A stretch of 64,000 bases of DNA from Paenalkalicoccus suaedae (lineage in GTDB: Bacteria; Bacillota; Bacilli; Bacillales; Salisediminibacteriaceae), in assembly GCF_006965545.2 (NCBI RefSeq), contig NZ_CP041372.2:992001-1056000 (forward strand), given 5' to 3'. Both the position numbers and the translations under genes were made by a program. The notes under the pieces were generated by a model. That model worked only from the letters and a program-made list of their open reading frames with translations. It was not told the DNA's origin and did not search any database. This document shows positions 27,633-36,402 of this stretch, piece after piece (positions within the stretch are counted from its first letter, which is position 1; the number at the start of each line of letters is the position of its first letter).

Positions 27633-27705
27633 AGTTTAATTATATTAAACTTTTGTCTTGATGGAAAGAAAAACCTATGCTATGATTTGTTTAATTAAAT
27701 TAAAT
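27633..27705 (+). promoter_or_regulatory. Exporter promoter flanked by two matching dyads
   Basis: TTGATG (27658-27663) and TATGAT (27681-27686) are 17 bp apart. AGTTTAAT-TAT-ATTAAACT (27633-27651) is a perfect dyad upstream of the -35. GTTTAAT-TAA-ATTAAAT (27689-27705) repeats the TTTAAT-N3-ATTAAA core at the expected start point. Paired operators around one promoter suggest looping repression by the divergent HTH-TPR protein (inference). Confidence 0.65.
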
Positions 27706-27729
27706 TTTACAAAATCAAGGAGGTTTCAC

Positions 27730-29022
27730 ATGGACCACGCTCAAAAACTCAAACAAGCTACATACCATCTTTACACGTTTATGATCAGTAAAATGATTTC
27801 ATCCTTCGGAGCACAAGTGTATGCTTTTGCAATGAGCTTTTACATTTTGCAGGTCACAGGATCTGCCACAAGCTTTGCGATGAATCTCGTTTGTAGCATT
27901 GTCCCTCGAACAATCGCAGGGCCGATTGCAGGAGTCGTCGCAGATCGATATCCAAAGAAACGCATCGTCATTACGGCACAAATTTTAATGACGGTAACGA
28001 TCGCAGTCCTATTACTTATTGTCTTGACACAAGGACTCTCATTAACAGCAATCTATATGACAACAGCTATTTTAGCAACTGCTTCCTCCTTTTCTTCAAT
28101 CGCATTTACTTCATCCATAACAGGATTAATTGATCAGGAGCGTATTCAAAAAGCAACCTCTTTAAATCAAATCTCGATCTCATTCGCCGCTATTGCTAGT
28201 CCCGCAGTCGGCGGACTACTCTACGGTACCGTATCCATTCCAACGATCCTTCTCTTGTATATTGTCGCGTCCTCTATAGCTGTACTCTTAGAGTCAACGA
28301 TGCAATTTACTCTTTTTACAAAAGAAAATACTGACGAAACACCTTCTAAAGAATCTGCTTGGGAAAGCTTTAAATCAGGTATTCGTTATGTGGGACAACG
28401 ATCTGTCATGATGACGATGATTTCTATTTCACTAATCGTTAATTTTTTCATCGGAGCGTTTGAAATTGGCTATTCGTATATTTTAATTGATACACTCCAA
28501 GTTGAATCAACCCACTTTGGCGTGACGCAAGGAGCATTTTCACTCGGCATGCTTGTATTATCCATATATTTTGTGAAACGGCAGGAAGTGCAGTTTCCGC
28601 TCCTTTTTGTTAAGTGGGGAATCGTTGCCCTTGGATTCATCATCGCGGGTATATCACTCCCATTATTTATCTCCATGAGCTACACCTTCATGATTGTCTA
28701 CTTTATTCTCATTCAATTAGCCATGGGTGCGACGATTATGATTATTAATACTCCTCTTCAAGTTATGCTACAAAAAACTATTCAAGATGAGTTTAAAGGT
28801 CGTGTCTTTTCCGTACTGGAGACGTGCGCGATGGCATTAGTTCCACTAAGTATGATCATTTATGGATACTTATATGATCGTTTCCCAAGCGAGCAAATTT
28901 TACTAATATCTGTTTGTATGCTCGTCGGAGCTGTTTTGTATTTAGGTCGAGCGAGCGTTATCAAACGAGTTCACCCTGAGCTTCGTGCGAAGACAAAGCT
29001 ACGTGAGAAGGAAGCGGTGTAA
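27730..29022 (+). CDS. MFS efflux transporter
   Basis: 430 residues from ATG 27730 after AAGGAGGTTTCAC. About 11-12 membrane segments. MFS motif A is recognisable after segment 2 (GVVADRYPKKR). A cytoplasmic loop of about 30 residues (TKENTDETPSKESAWESF) splits the halves. The closest-looking group is Bacillus multidrug/macrolide-type exporters. Substrate unknown; control by the adjacent HTH-TPR regulator is likely from the shared dyads. Confidence 0.87.
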   Translation: MDHAQKLKQATYHLYTFMISKMISSFGAQVYAFAMSFYILQVTGSATSFAMNLVCSIVPRTIAGPIAGVVADRYPKKRIVITAQILMTVTIAVLLLIVLTQGLSLTAIYMTTAILATASSFSSIAFTSSITGLIDQERIQKATSLNQISISFAAIASPAVGGLLYGTVSIPTILLLYIVASSIAVLLESTMQFTLFTKENTDETPSKESAWESFKSGIRYVGQRSVMMTMISISLIVNFFIGAFEIGYSYILIDTLQVESTHFGVTQGAFSLGMLVLSIYFVKRQEVQFPLLFVKWGIVALGFIIAGISLPLFISMSYTFMIVYFILIQLAMGATIMIINTPLQVMLQKTIQDEFKGRVFSVLETCAMALVPLSMIIYGYLYDRFPSEQILLISVCMLVGAVLYLGRASVIKRVHPELRAKTKLREKEAV

Positions 29023-29173
29023 GTAGCTCCCTTTACAACCTACACATATTTGTTACAGAAAAAATATACGAGAATACTGGAGTATATAAGCATATTATTA
29101 TATAGTTAAGTCGTCAGGGGTTATACGAGTTGAGAGGACCCCACTATATTTTGTGTGAGAGGGCGATTTAACG

Positions 29174-30835
29174 ATGAAATTAGTCATTATTGGATCAGTT
29201 GCGGCAGGGACTTCTGTCGGCGCTAAAGCGAGACGTAACAGTGAGGAGCTTGAGATCACTGTTTATGATAAAGATGTAGATATTTCTTATTCAGGCTGTG
29301 GAATTCCTTACTATGTAGGTGGTACGGTTGAGGCGCTAGATGATCTCACTCCACGGAATGCGGCATGGTTTAAGAAGCGATATAGCATGGATATTCATAC
29401 AGCTCATGAGGTCATGAACGTTGATCACGAGAGTAAAACACTCACGATTAAAAACCTTGCGACAGGTGAAACATTAACAGACACGTACGACACGCTTGTG
29501 CTTGCGACGGGTGCAACGAGCTTTATTCCTCCTATCAATGGCGTTGATGCGTCAAACGTATTTTCTGTCCGAAATATTCGTCATGCAGATGCCATTCGCT
29601 CGTTCGTCGACCGCGAAGATCCGAAGCAGGCAGTTGTCGTCGGTGGTGGATTTATTGGTTTAGAAATGGCCGAGCAGCTTACGGAGCGCGGGATTAAAGT
29701 AACGTTGATCGAGCGATTGAATCAAGTGATGCCTCCATTAGACGCTGATATGGCAGCGCGTGTGAGTGCTCATTTAGCGGATAAAGGGGTAGAGCTGAAG
29801 CTAGGCGAGACAGTGAAAGAGTTACACCACGCGGAAGCAGGCACGAAGGTGGAGCTTGAGAGCGGCGAGGTTGTGGACACAGACTTTGTCATTATGTCGG
29901 TAGGAGTACGTCCAAATACGACTCTTGCGAAGCAAATTGGCGTCGAGCTTGGCGCAACAGGCGCTGTTAAGGTCAATAAGCAGATGCAAACGAACGTCCA
30001 GGACGTGTATGCCGTGGGAGACGTTGCAGAGAGCTTTTCATTGATCACAGGCAAGCCGATCTACCGTCCTCTTGGATCCACCGCGAACAAAATGGGGCGC
30101 ATTGCCGGCCAAGTCATTACAGGTGAACAGACGGAGCATCGTGGGATTTTAGGGACAGGCATTTTTAAAATCTTTGACCTAGCAGTCGCTCAAACTGGCT
30201 TGACAGAAAAAGAAGCCGAAGAGCACGGATACGAAACGGCTGTGTTACACAACATTAAGCCTGACCGTCCGGAGTATTTAGGTGGTAAGGAAATGGTGAT
30301 TAAAGCTTTAGCAGATAAGGAAAGCGGTCGCTTATTAGGAGCGCAGATAGTCGGACCACAAGGTGTAGATAAGCGTATTGATGTATTTGCTACAGCTATC
30401 TCCTTTGGAGCAAAAGCGGAGGATCTTTTCCACTTAGACCTTGCTTATGCACCACCATTTGCGACAACGAAGGACCCTGTAATGTACACAGGTATGGCGC
30501 TCCATAATGCATTAACAGAGAAATCGCCGCTCTTAACACCACAGCAGCTTTTAGCTTGGATGAAAGAAGGAAAAGCGTTACAGGTTATTGATACACGCGC
30601 TACTTCACAGTATGAGAAGGCGCACGTTGACCACGCTGTAAACATTCCTTTAGGAGCACTACGAGAGAAGGCATCGACATTGGATCCCTCTATTGTGACC
30701 GTTGTTTATTGCAATAAAGGTACAACAGGGAACGCAGCTCAAAACATCTTACAGAATCTTGGATTTGATAAAGTGTACAACATTTCTGGCGGGCACAAAA
30801 ACTATCAGCATGTAAAAAAGCAGCTAGACCTTTAA
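29174..30835 (+). CDS. CoA-disulfide reductase with C-terminal rhodanese domain
   Basis: 553 residues. An N-terminal FAD fold (VIIGSVAAGTSVGAKARR) carries the single redox Cys at C42 in SYSGCGIPYYVGG, diagnostic for the CoADR/NADH-oxidase class. An NAD(P)H site (VVVGGGFIGLEMAEQL), FAD-binding DVYAVGDVAE, and a dimerisation domain follow to about 450. A rhodanese domain (about 460-553) has catalytic C513 in VVYCNKGTTGNAA. Such CoADR-RHD proteins reduce CoA disulfide, persulfide or polysulfide in the cytoplasm. The gene is alone, with a GGGGT/ACCCC leader hairpin at 29117-29142. Confidence 0.92.
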   Translation: MKLVIIGSVAAGTSVGAKARRNSEELEITVYDKDVDISYSGCGIPYYVGGTVEALDDLTPRNAAWFKKRYSMDIHTAHEVMNVDHESKTLTIKNLATGETLTDTYDTLVLATGATSFIPPINGVDASNVFSVRNIRHADAIRSFVDREDPKQAVVVGGGFIGLEMAEQLTERGIKVTLIERLNQVMPPLDADMAARVSAHLADKGVELKLGETVKELHHAEAGTKVELESGEVVDTDFVIMSVGVRPNTTLAKQIGVELGATGAVKVNKQMQTNVQDVYAVGDVAESFSLITGKPIYRPLGSTANKMGRIAGQVITGEQTEHRGILGTGIFKIFDLAVAQTGLTEKEAEEHGYETAVLHNIKPDRPEYLGGKEMVIKALADKESGRLLGAQIVGPQGVDKRIDVFATAISFGAKAEDLFHLDLAYAPPFATTKDPVMYTGMALHNALTEKSPLLTPQQLLAWMKEGKALQVIDTRATSQYEKAHVDHAVNIPLGALREKASTLDPSIVTVVYCNKGTTGNAAQNILQNLGFDKVYNISGGHKNYQHVKKQLDL

Positions 30836-30855
30836 GGAAGAATAGAGAAGGATGA

Positions 30856-30924
30856 AGCACGGGCGACCAATGGTTGCTCGTGTTTCTTATCGAAAAGAAG
30901 TACCCCAATAATAGAGGTACTTTT
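30856..30924. terminator. Two hairpins between convergent genes
   Basis: A 13-bp stem (AGCACGGGCGACC with GGTTGCTCGTGTT) at 30856-30885 terminates the plus gene. AAGTACC/GGTACTT at 30898-30922 followed by TTTT can serve both directions. Confidence 0.7.
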
Positions 30925-30928
30925 AGTA

Positions 30929-31486
30929 TTAGAGAGTATCAAACGTACTTATATCTAATCCAATGATGGCATGCACAGGAAGCCTTTCTTCATCTAGTGT
31001 TTGTAATTCATAGTTAGCGGGATTTGTGAGGTAGTCTAGTTGATCCTGTGTGACATTATTTTTTATATGCAGCTCTTGCTGAACGATAAAATGAGAGCTC
31101 TCTTCATTTAATGAATCAATTAACGCCTGCCCTTCAATTGGTCTAGGTAGCTCTTCTAAAGCTTCACTTACTTCATTGGATCCCTCGAGATCGGCAAACG
31201 TATAATAAAATTCATTCGTCGTGTTTTGGAGCTTGTGTAAGAGTTCTTGCGTTATTGCTACTTCAATAGATAGAGTAAGCTCCTCTTCTCCTTCCGTAAT
31301 CTCCAATAAATCATTTTTTACATTGTCTCCATGAAACGAATCTTGAAAATCTCTAATAGATAAGAACTCATCCGCAGTCTGATTATTATCATTAGGTTCG
31401 GTGGGAGCAGGCTGATTAGCGGTATCTTGACAACCTATTAATAAGCAGATAGTTAAACTAAGCAAGACATAAATAATAGATCTCAT
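30929..31486 (-). CDS. Putative lipoprotein
   Basis: 185 residues. Signal peptide ends in lipobox LLIGC with C19, followed by a Pro/Asn/Gln-rich linker (QDTANQPAPTEPNDNNQ). The rest is a soluble acidic domain. Expected on the outer face of the membrane. No family recognised. No clear operon partner. Confidence 0.75.
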   Translation of the reverse strand: MRSIIYVLLSLTICLLIGCQDTANQPAPTEPNDNNQTADEFLSIRDFQDSFHGDNVKNDLLEITEGEEELTLSIEVAITQELLHKLQNTTNEFYYTFADLEGSNEVSEALEELPRPIEGQALIDSLNEESSHFIVQQELHIKNNVTQDQLDYLTNPANYELQTLDEERLPVHAIIGLDISTFDTL

Positions 31487-31704
31487 GAGGGGCTCCTTTT
31501 ACATATTATTTTTGTAAGGATTTGTTAGTTGTATGTCAGTAAGAAGAGGATAATCCATTATTTTGAAGGTGTAAAGATATTTTTTTCTAAATGGTCATTT
31601 ATGGTTGTGTGTTGAAGAACTCTTAAAGTCCATTGAATAGAATGGATCGATAACGTTTTTTTGGAACTAAATAGGGTATGGGTTCGTAAAGAGGAGGTAT
31701 GTTT

Positions 31705-31911
31705 GTGGTTACAGTATTTTTGATCATAGGTTTAATCGGTCTAGGTATTTGTTCGTTTGTTGTCTATAGCTTTATGTATCAAGCGCAACAGCGTGCAACA
31801 TTTAAAACGGAGGCTCCTGCTAAACGAGATGTTCGAGTAAAGGTTGCAGCAGTGTCAGGTGGGGTAGGTATTCTGTTTATTTTATTAGCAGCTTTACTGT
31901 ATTTTCTGTAA
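31705..31911 (+). CDS. Small two-TM membrane protein
   Basis: About 68 residues from GTG 31705, seven bases after AGGAGG; the ATG at 31699 is only one base from the ribosome site and less likely. Two hydrophobic segments (about 2-23 and 50-68) flank a basic loop (FKTEAPAKRDVRVKV). Unknown function. The methyltransferase follows within 25 bp. Confidence 0.6.
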   Translation: MVTVFLIIGLIGLGICSFVVYSFMYQAQQRATFKTEAPAKRDVRVKVAAVSGGVGILFILLAALLYFL

Positions 31912-31933
31912 CGAAGAGGGGTTGGCGAAAGAC

Positions 31934-32713
31934 ATGGATGTGAGTAAGCATAATAGTGTGGCGTGGGATAAGAAGGTTGCCGAGCGGTCGACGTATACGC
32001 AGGCTGTGTCTCGAGAAGTGATTGAGAGAGGGAAGCGGGGCGACTGGGAGATTGGTGTAACAACGACAAAATCGGTACCTCGGAACTGGTTCCCTTTAAA
32101 TATGGATGGGGTGAATGTGCTTTGCGTTGGATCTGGAGGTGGGCAACAGGCTCCGGTATTAGCGGCGGCGGGAGCGAGCGTGACCGTAGTTGATATCTCA
32201 TCCGCTCAGATTGCGAAGGATGAGTATGTCGCAAGAGAGAACGGACTCGAGCTTACGACTTATTTAGCCGATATGACAAAGTTAGACTTTTTGGAATCGG
32301 AGAGCTTTGATATGGTTGTCCACCCAGTATCGAATCTGTTTGTTGCAAATGTGCAAGCAGTGTGGGATGGGATTGCTCGCGTGTTGAAGCGTAACGGCGT
32401 ATTAATTGCGGGATTCACCAACCCATTGCTATGGATATTTGATGACGAGAGTGAGAGGCGCGGAATGTTAGATGTAAAGCATCCTATTCCATCATCAACG
32501 CTTGACCATTTACCTGCAGAAAAGCACGTCGAATTTTTGGAATCGAAGCAAACGATCGAATATGCCCATACATTGGAGCAACAAATCAAAGGTCAGTTGC
32601 AAGCTGGGCTAGTGATGACAGGGTTTTATGAGGATGACTTCGGTGGCAGTCGAATGATTGATACATATATTAAAACGTTTATGGCGACGCGAGCGGTGAA
32701 AATGAGAGTTTAA
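31934..32713 (+). CDS. Class I SAM-dependent methyltransferase
   Basis: 259 residues from ATG 31934; a TTG at 31922 is possible but abuts the ribosome site. The SAM motif I is VLCVGSGGGQQAPVLAAAG, with acidic strand-2 end VTVVDIS and motif IV SFDMVVHPVSNLF. Family members starting with HNSVAWDKKVAE are usually left as uncharacterised methyltransferases. Acceptor unknown. Terminator 20 bp after the stop. Confidence 0.85.
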   Translation: MDVSKHNSVAWDKKVAERSTYTQAVSREVIERGKRGDWEIGVTTTKSVPRNWFPLNMDGVNVLCVGSGGGQQAPVLAAAGASVTVVDISSAQIAKDEYVARENGLELTTYLADMTKLDFLESESFDMVVHPVSNLFVANVQAVWDGIARVLKRNGVLIAGFTNPLLWIFDDESERRGMLDVKHPIPSSTLDHLPAEKHVEFLESKQTIEYAHTLEQQIKGQLQAGLVMTGFYEDDFGGSRMIDTYIKTFMATRAVKMRV

Positions 32714-32733
32714 GGCATTTTTGAAACATGGAG

Positions 32734-32766
32734 AAGGACTTGGCAGAGGATAGCCTAGTCCTTTTA
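32734..32766 (+). terminator. Terminator of the methyltransferase gene
   Basis: AAGGACT-GGC pairs with GCC-AGTCCTT; TTTT follows. Confidence 0.82.
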
Positions 32767-32805
32767 GTTTGTTTAGGGAGTGTGAGTGTTTTATGGTGAG
32801 TGATT

Positions 32806-33245
32806 GCGTGAGTTGAAAGGCGAACTGCGCGAAAAAAGGCAGTAACCGCGCGAATCGAGGGGTGAACCGCGTGAGTTGAAGCCACAAATGCGTAAGCGTA
32901 AAAAAATCGCGCAAGTTGAATAGAGAATTGCGCGAAAAAAGGCAGTAACCGCGCGAATCGAGGGATGAACCGCGTGAGTTAGAGCCATAAATGCGTAAGC
33001 GTAAAAAAATCGCGCAAGTTGAAAGGTGAACTGCGCGAAAAAAGGCAGTAACCGCGCGAATCGAGGGATGAACCGCGTGAGTTAGAGCCATAAATGCGTA
33101 AGCGTAAAAAAACCGCGCAAGTTGAATAGCAAACTGCGCGAAAAAGAGCGTTAACCGCGCGACTCGAGGGCAGAACCGCGTAGGTTGAAGCCACAATCGC
33201 GTAAGCATAAAAAAATCGCGCGACTCGAACACCGAATCGCGCAAT
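32806..33245. repeat. Phased word array D: GCGYRA every 21 bp inside a 103-bp repeat
   Basis: 22 words (GCGCGA, GCGTGA, GCGTAA, GCGCAA) start at 32806, 32827, 32848, 32869, 32890, 32909, 32930, 32951, 32972, 32993, 33012, 33033, 33054, 33075, 33096, 33115, 33136, 33157, 33178, 33199, 33218 and 33239. Steps are four of 21 and then one of 19, giving a 103-bp unit repeated four times (starting 32827, 32930, 33033, 33136). Because 103 is not a multiple of 3, no coding frame is kept. It lies between the methyltransferase terminator and the convergent arsA-like gene. Confidence 0.95.
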
Positions 33246-33268
33246 CCCATTAATTAAACTAACCTAAC

Positions 33269-35005
33269 CTACACTTCCAGCAATACCTTTAACTGATCAA
33301 TCCCAACAATCGCATCAGCCTGCCATGGAACGATTGCAGCGTTCGTTGCTTCCTTTTCCACTACGCGCTTTATCCACTGTTGTTCTGCTAAAGCACGATT
33401 TTGCAGGAGTGGATCTCTCGTTTCTGTCGCGCCGAAGCTTTGGTTAATGATCCACCAAGATGGCACGATGGAAGCTCGTTTTAAATCCTCTTGAAGACGG
33501 CTTGCTTCAAATACTGGTGTAGCTTCCGGTAAGGTAACAAGTGCGACCGTTGTAAACGCTGGGTCACGGAGTTTTGGTAATAGCTCTTTTACAGAGCGAT
33601 CCAAGTTGCCAGCTGCTCGCTCTACTTCGCGATGGTAGGACTGAGCGGCATCTAATAATAGGAGCGTGTGTCCTGTTGGAGCTGTGTCAATGACAACAAA
33701 CGAATCCTGTACGTCATCAACAACCTTAGCAAAGGCTTGGAAGACGGCGATTTCCTCTGTGCAAGGGGAATCGAGGTCTTCTTTCATAAATGCGAGCTCA
33801 TCCTCTGATAGAGATTCCCCTGCTGTTTGTAGCACGCGCGCTTTATAGGCCTCGACCTCTTCCTTTGGATCGATGCGACTAACTTGCAAGAACTCGTGAT
33901 CTTGAACGAGATTACCAACATGTGCAGTTGGGTCCGTCGTCGTTAAATGAACGCGATGACCTTTTTCCGCAAGTCCGACGGCAATTGCACAGGCCATCGT
34001 CGTTTTACCAACGCCACCCTTGCCCATTGTCATAATAACGCCTTCGGATTTTTGAGATACGTGATGAACGAGCTCTTGCACGCCAGGAATGGCAGGAAGA
34101 TCAACGGCTTCTAATGCACGAGGCACGTCTGTATTTTCGCCAAATGCACGAAGGGCATCAAGTCCTGTGATCGTATAGCCGACTAGTGGGATGTAGCTAG
34201 CCTGGTCATCAATCGTGTCTAGTACCTTGCGCTGTTTATTCTCAAGAGCAATAGCTGTTGGATCATCGGAATTACGCTCAAAAACCCCGTTTATAATCAG
34301 CTGTTGATTAAGAATCCCAAGATCACCGAGCTCCTTACTCGCACGATTCGCTTCTTGAATTGTTGCTTCATCTGGACGCGCAACGAGCACGAGCGTCGTT
34401 TGCGAGGAGTCCGCCAATGCTTTAACCGCCTGCTCATAGCTTTCCTTTTTCGCCTTCAGGCCAGAAACAGGGCCAAGACAGGAGGCACCATGCTCATTTT
34501 CATCTAAAAAATCACTCCACGCAGAAGGTAGCTGGAGGAGGCGAAGAGTGTGACCAGTCGGTGCGGTGTCAAACACGATATGATCATAGCGATCGGTATG
34601 GGTGTTGTCTGTTAACAGTTGCGTAAATTCATCAAACGCCGCAACCTCCACCGTACATGCTCCAGACATTTGCTCTTCCATCTGATCGACAGCGGGCTTC
34701 GGGAGCTTATCGCGATAAGGACCGATAACGCGGTCTCGATATGCTTGCGCCGCTTCTTCAGGATCAAGATTAGCAGCATCAAGATTCGCTACGTTTGGCA
34801 CAGGTGCCGGTGCGTTCGATAGCTCCACTCCAAACACATCCTGGAGGTTAGACGCAGGATCGGTACTCACAATTAACACGCGCTTGCCAGCATCAGCTAG
34901 TGCAATCGCGGTTGCAGCGGCAGTTGACGTTTTACCGACTCCACCTTTCCCTGTGAAAAATAGGTATGGGGTGTGTCCAAGCTGTGTAGGTGTAAATCTC
35001 TTCAT
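33269..35005 (-). CDS. arsA: ArsA arsenite-pump ATPase
   Basis: 578 residues in two homologous halves, each with a Walker A (FFTGKGGVGKTST, near 20; MTMGKGGVGKTTM, near 330) and the DTAPTGHT signal-transduction motif. The metalloid-binding cysteines are all present: C117 (SGACTVE), C176 (GASCLGP) and C415 (DSPCTEE). ArsA hydrolyses ATP to drive As(III)/Sb(III) export through a membrane partner. No arsB or acr3 gene lies in this window. RBS AAAGGAG. It is 15 bp downstream of arsD on the same strand. Confidence 0.95.
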   Translation of the reverse strand: MKRFTPTQLGHTPYLFFTGKGGVGKTSTAAATAIALADAGKRVLIVSTDPASNLQDVFGVELSNAPAPVPNVANLDAANLDPEEAAQAYRDRVIGPYRDKLPKPAVDQMEEQMSGACTVEVAAFDEFTQLLTDNTHTDRYDHIVFDTAPTGHTLRLLQLPSAWSDFLDENEHGASCLGPVSGLKAKKESYEQAVKALADSSQTTLVLVARPDEATIQEANRASKELGDLGILNQQLIINGVFERNSDDPTAIALENKQRKVLDTIDDQASYIPLVGYTITGLDALRAFGENTDVPRALEAVDLPAIPGVQELVHHVSQKSEGVIMTMGKGGVGKTTMACAIAVGLAEKGHRVHLTTTDPTAHVGNLVQDHEFLQVSRIDPKEEVEAYKARVLQTAGESLSEDELAFMKEDLDSPCTEEIAVFQAFAKVVDDVQDSFVVIDTAPTGHTLLLLDAAQSYHREVERAAGNLDRSVKELLPKLRDPAFTTVALVTLPEATPVFEASRLQEDLKRASIVPSWWIINQSFGATETRDPLLQNRALAEQQWIKRVVEKEATNAAIVPWQADAIVGIDQLKVLLEV

Positions 35006-35020
35006 AACGTAAGGACTCCT

Positions 35021-35371
35021 TTAAAGTAAGTTAATCGCGTTTTTAGGCTGCTTCGGTCGAAGTGCTCCTTCATCTAACTGAAGCCAATCCATAAGCTCTG
35101 CTTCTGTTGGATACGCTCCTTTTTTTACAACCTTCCCATCAATAGCAGTGAGTGGTAGAAGGGATAAGTCTTCGTTAATAATTGCACCAACCTCTGGATT
35201 TTCGACAAAAGGACCTGGCTCTTGAGATAAGTTGTATCTGGAAGCATCTACGCCAGCGCGCTGTAACTCCACGTGAAGCTTAGCAAATCGCGTTAATTCT
35301 GGGTCTACGTCTGGTCCACATACTCCAGTCGAGCAGCAAAGTGCAGGGTCAAAAATTTCTATTTTAGGCAT
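35021..35371 (-). CDS. arsD: ArsD arsenite metallochaperone
   Basis: 116 residues. The conserved N-terminal cysteines of ArsD are seen in FDPALCCSTGVCG (C12, C13, C18), which bind As(III) and pass it to ArsA. The downstream arsA on the same strand supports this. ATG follows AAGGAGCGATCACG. The ArsR-like operator lies 14 bp upstream. Confidence 0.95.
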   Translation of the reverse strand: MPKIEIFDPALCCSTGVCGPDVDPELTRFAKLHVELQRAGVDASRYNLSQEPGPFVENPEVGAIINEDLSLLPLTAIDGKVVKKGAYPTEAELMDWLQLDEGALRPKQPKNAINLL

Positions 35372-35384
35372 CGTGATCGCTCCT

Positions 35385-35426
35385 TATATAATCATTTGAT
35401 TATATACTAACGTAAATGCGAGGCAA
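35385..35426 (-). promoter_or_regulatory. arsDA promoter with ArsR-type operator
   Basis: A perfect 10-2-10 inverted repeat (TATATAATCA-TT-TGATTATATA, 35385-35406) overlaps a minus-strand -10 TATAAT (plus positions 35399-35404), with TTGCCT as -35 at 35421-35426, spacing 16. The ATCA...TGAT arms match operators of ArsR/SmtB repressors. The repressor gene itself is not in the window. Confidence 0.75.
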
Positions 35427-35434
35427 TCACAACT

Positions 35435-35516
35435 GTGAAGGGTGGAAGAAGTGAAGAGAAAGGTTGACGTTGTGAAGAGAACGAACCAAGTAGTGACGAG
35501 CAAGTACGAAGTGAAA
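35435..35516. repeat. Weak word array: GTGAAG
   Basis: GTGAAG or GTGACG/GTGAAA begin at 35435, 35451, 35472, 35493 and 35511 (steps 16, 21, 21, 18). Spacing is less regular than in the other arrays, so membership of the same class is uncertain. Confidence 0.35.
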
Positions 35517-35551
35517 TCGTAAAGTAATCAAAGCAATAGTAAATAATAAGA

Positions 35552-35581
35552 GACGGTTCACCAACCACCTGGTAAACCGTC
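35552..35581 (-). terminator. Terminator of the DUF4256 gene
   Basis: GACGGTT/AACCGTC with inner ACCA/TGGT pairing, followed on the minus strand by a weak T-rich stretch. Confidence 0.55.
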
Positions 35582-35596
35582 CTCGCATCACCACAC

Positions 35597-36154
35597 TTAT
35601 ATAACAACCCGACCTCGAAACCCGCGCGCGGCATAGTATGAATCTGCACCGTTATGATACGTAAACACGTGATCATAGCGTCTATCGCAAAATAGTGCGC
35701 CACCCTTTGCGCGAATCGCATCAGGGGTTTGCACCCAGCTTGATGTCTTGAGATCAAATGCACCTAGCGTTTGAAGCTCTTTATACTGAGCCTCTGTCAA
35801 AAGCTCGAATCCGATCTCTTTTGCTAATTGAACAGCACTAGTCTCAGGTGGGAATTTTTTGCGAGCCTCAAGCGCTGCCTGATCATAGCACACGCTGCGA
35901 CGTCCTTTTGGACTTTCCTTCGAGCAGTCGACAACAACAAATTCGCCATTATCCGTCGTCCCAACAACGTCCGGCTCTCCCTCGGTCCGCTCCATCTCCG
36001 CAACAACACGGAGCTTGTCCTCATTCGCCAAAAGTCTCGCCTCAACTTCCTCCCACGCAATGCCCTCATGCCTTCCCATATGCTTATCAAAGCGTTTTTT
36101 GAGCGTACCTAACAGCTCTTCTTTACTTTCTTTAGAAAATATAGTCGCACTCAT
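35597..36154 (-). CDS. DUF4256 domain protein
   Basis: 185 residues from ATG 36154, placed 6 bp after AAGGAGGGC; an in-frame ATG at 36190 is upstream of the ribosome site. Conserved-looking blocks are GEPDVVGTTDNGEFVVVDCS, SVCYDQAALEARKK and GGALFCDRRYDHVFTYHNGA, which match the DUF4256 family as I recall it. Soluble, no known activity. Confidence 0.75.
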   Translation of the reverse strand: MSATIFSKESKEELLGTLKKRFDKHMGRHEGIAWEEVEARLLANEDKLRVVAEMERTEGEPDVVGTTDNGEFVVVDCSKESPKGRRSVCYDQAALEARKKFPPETSAVQLAKEIGFELLTEAQYKELQTLGAFDLKTSSWVQTPDAIRAKGGALFCDRRYDHVFTYHNGADSYYAARGFRGRVVI

Positions 36155-36402
36155 GACCAAGCCCTCCTTTACCATATCGATTGTTCTCATGCTATCGTAC
36201 TATTAGCGAGTAAGATTTTAAAGCGCTTCTTTCTTGAAACGAATGCCAACACAGCGCGTAGCTAATAGAAGAGAGGGGCAGACAAAATGATGAGAAAGTA
36301 TATGACCTTTACTCACTTGTCACTCCTGCCAAACTATAGTTGAGATTAAAATCAGGATTGGCTACTAGATCAAGTAAACAAATGACTATGGAGGAACGAT
36401 AC

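Noticed and set aside
16941-33245. CRISPR arrays
   Set aside because: The repeated words are far too short, spacers are about 12-15 bp, and no cas genes are present.
32609-33250. A ~210-residue minus-strand protein, and similar frames, in array D
   Set aside because: They arise from 21-bp (seven-codon) periodicity; the 19-bp steps shift the frame and there is no ribosome site.
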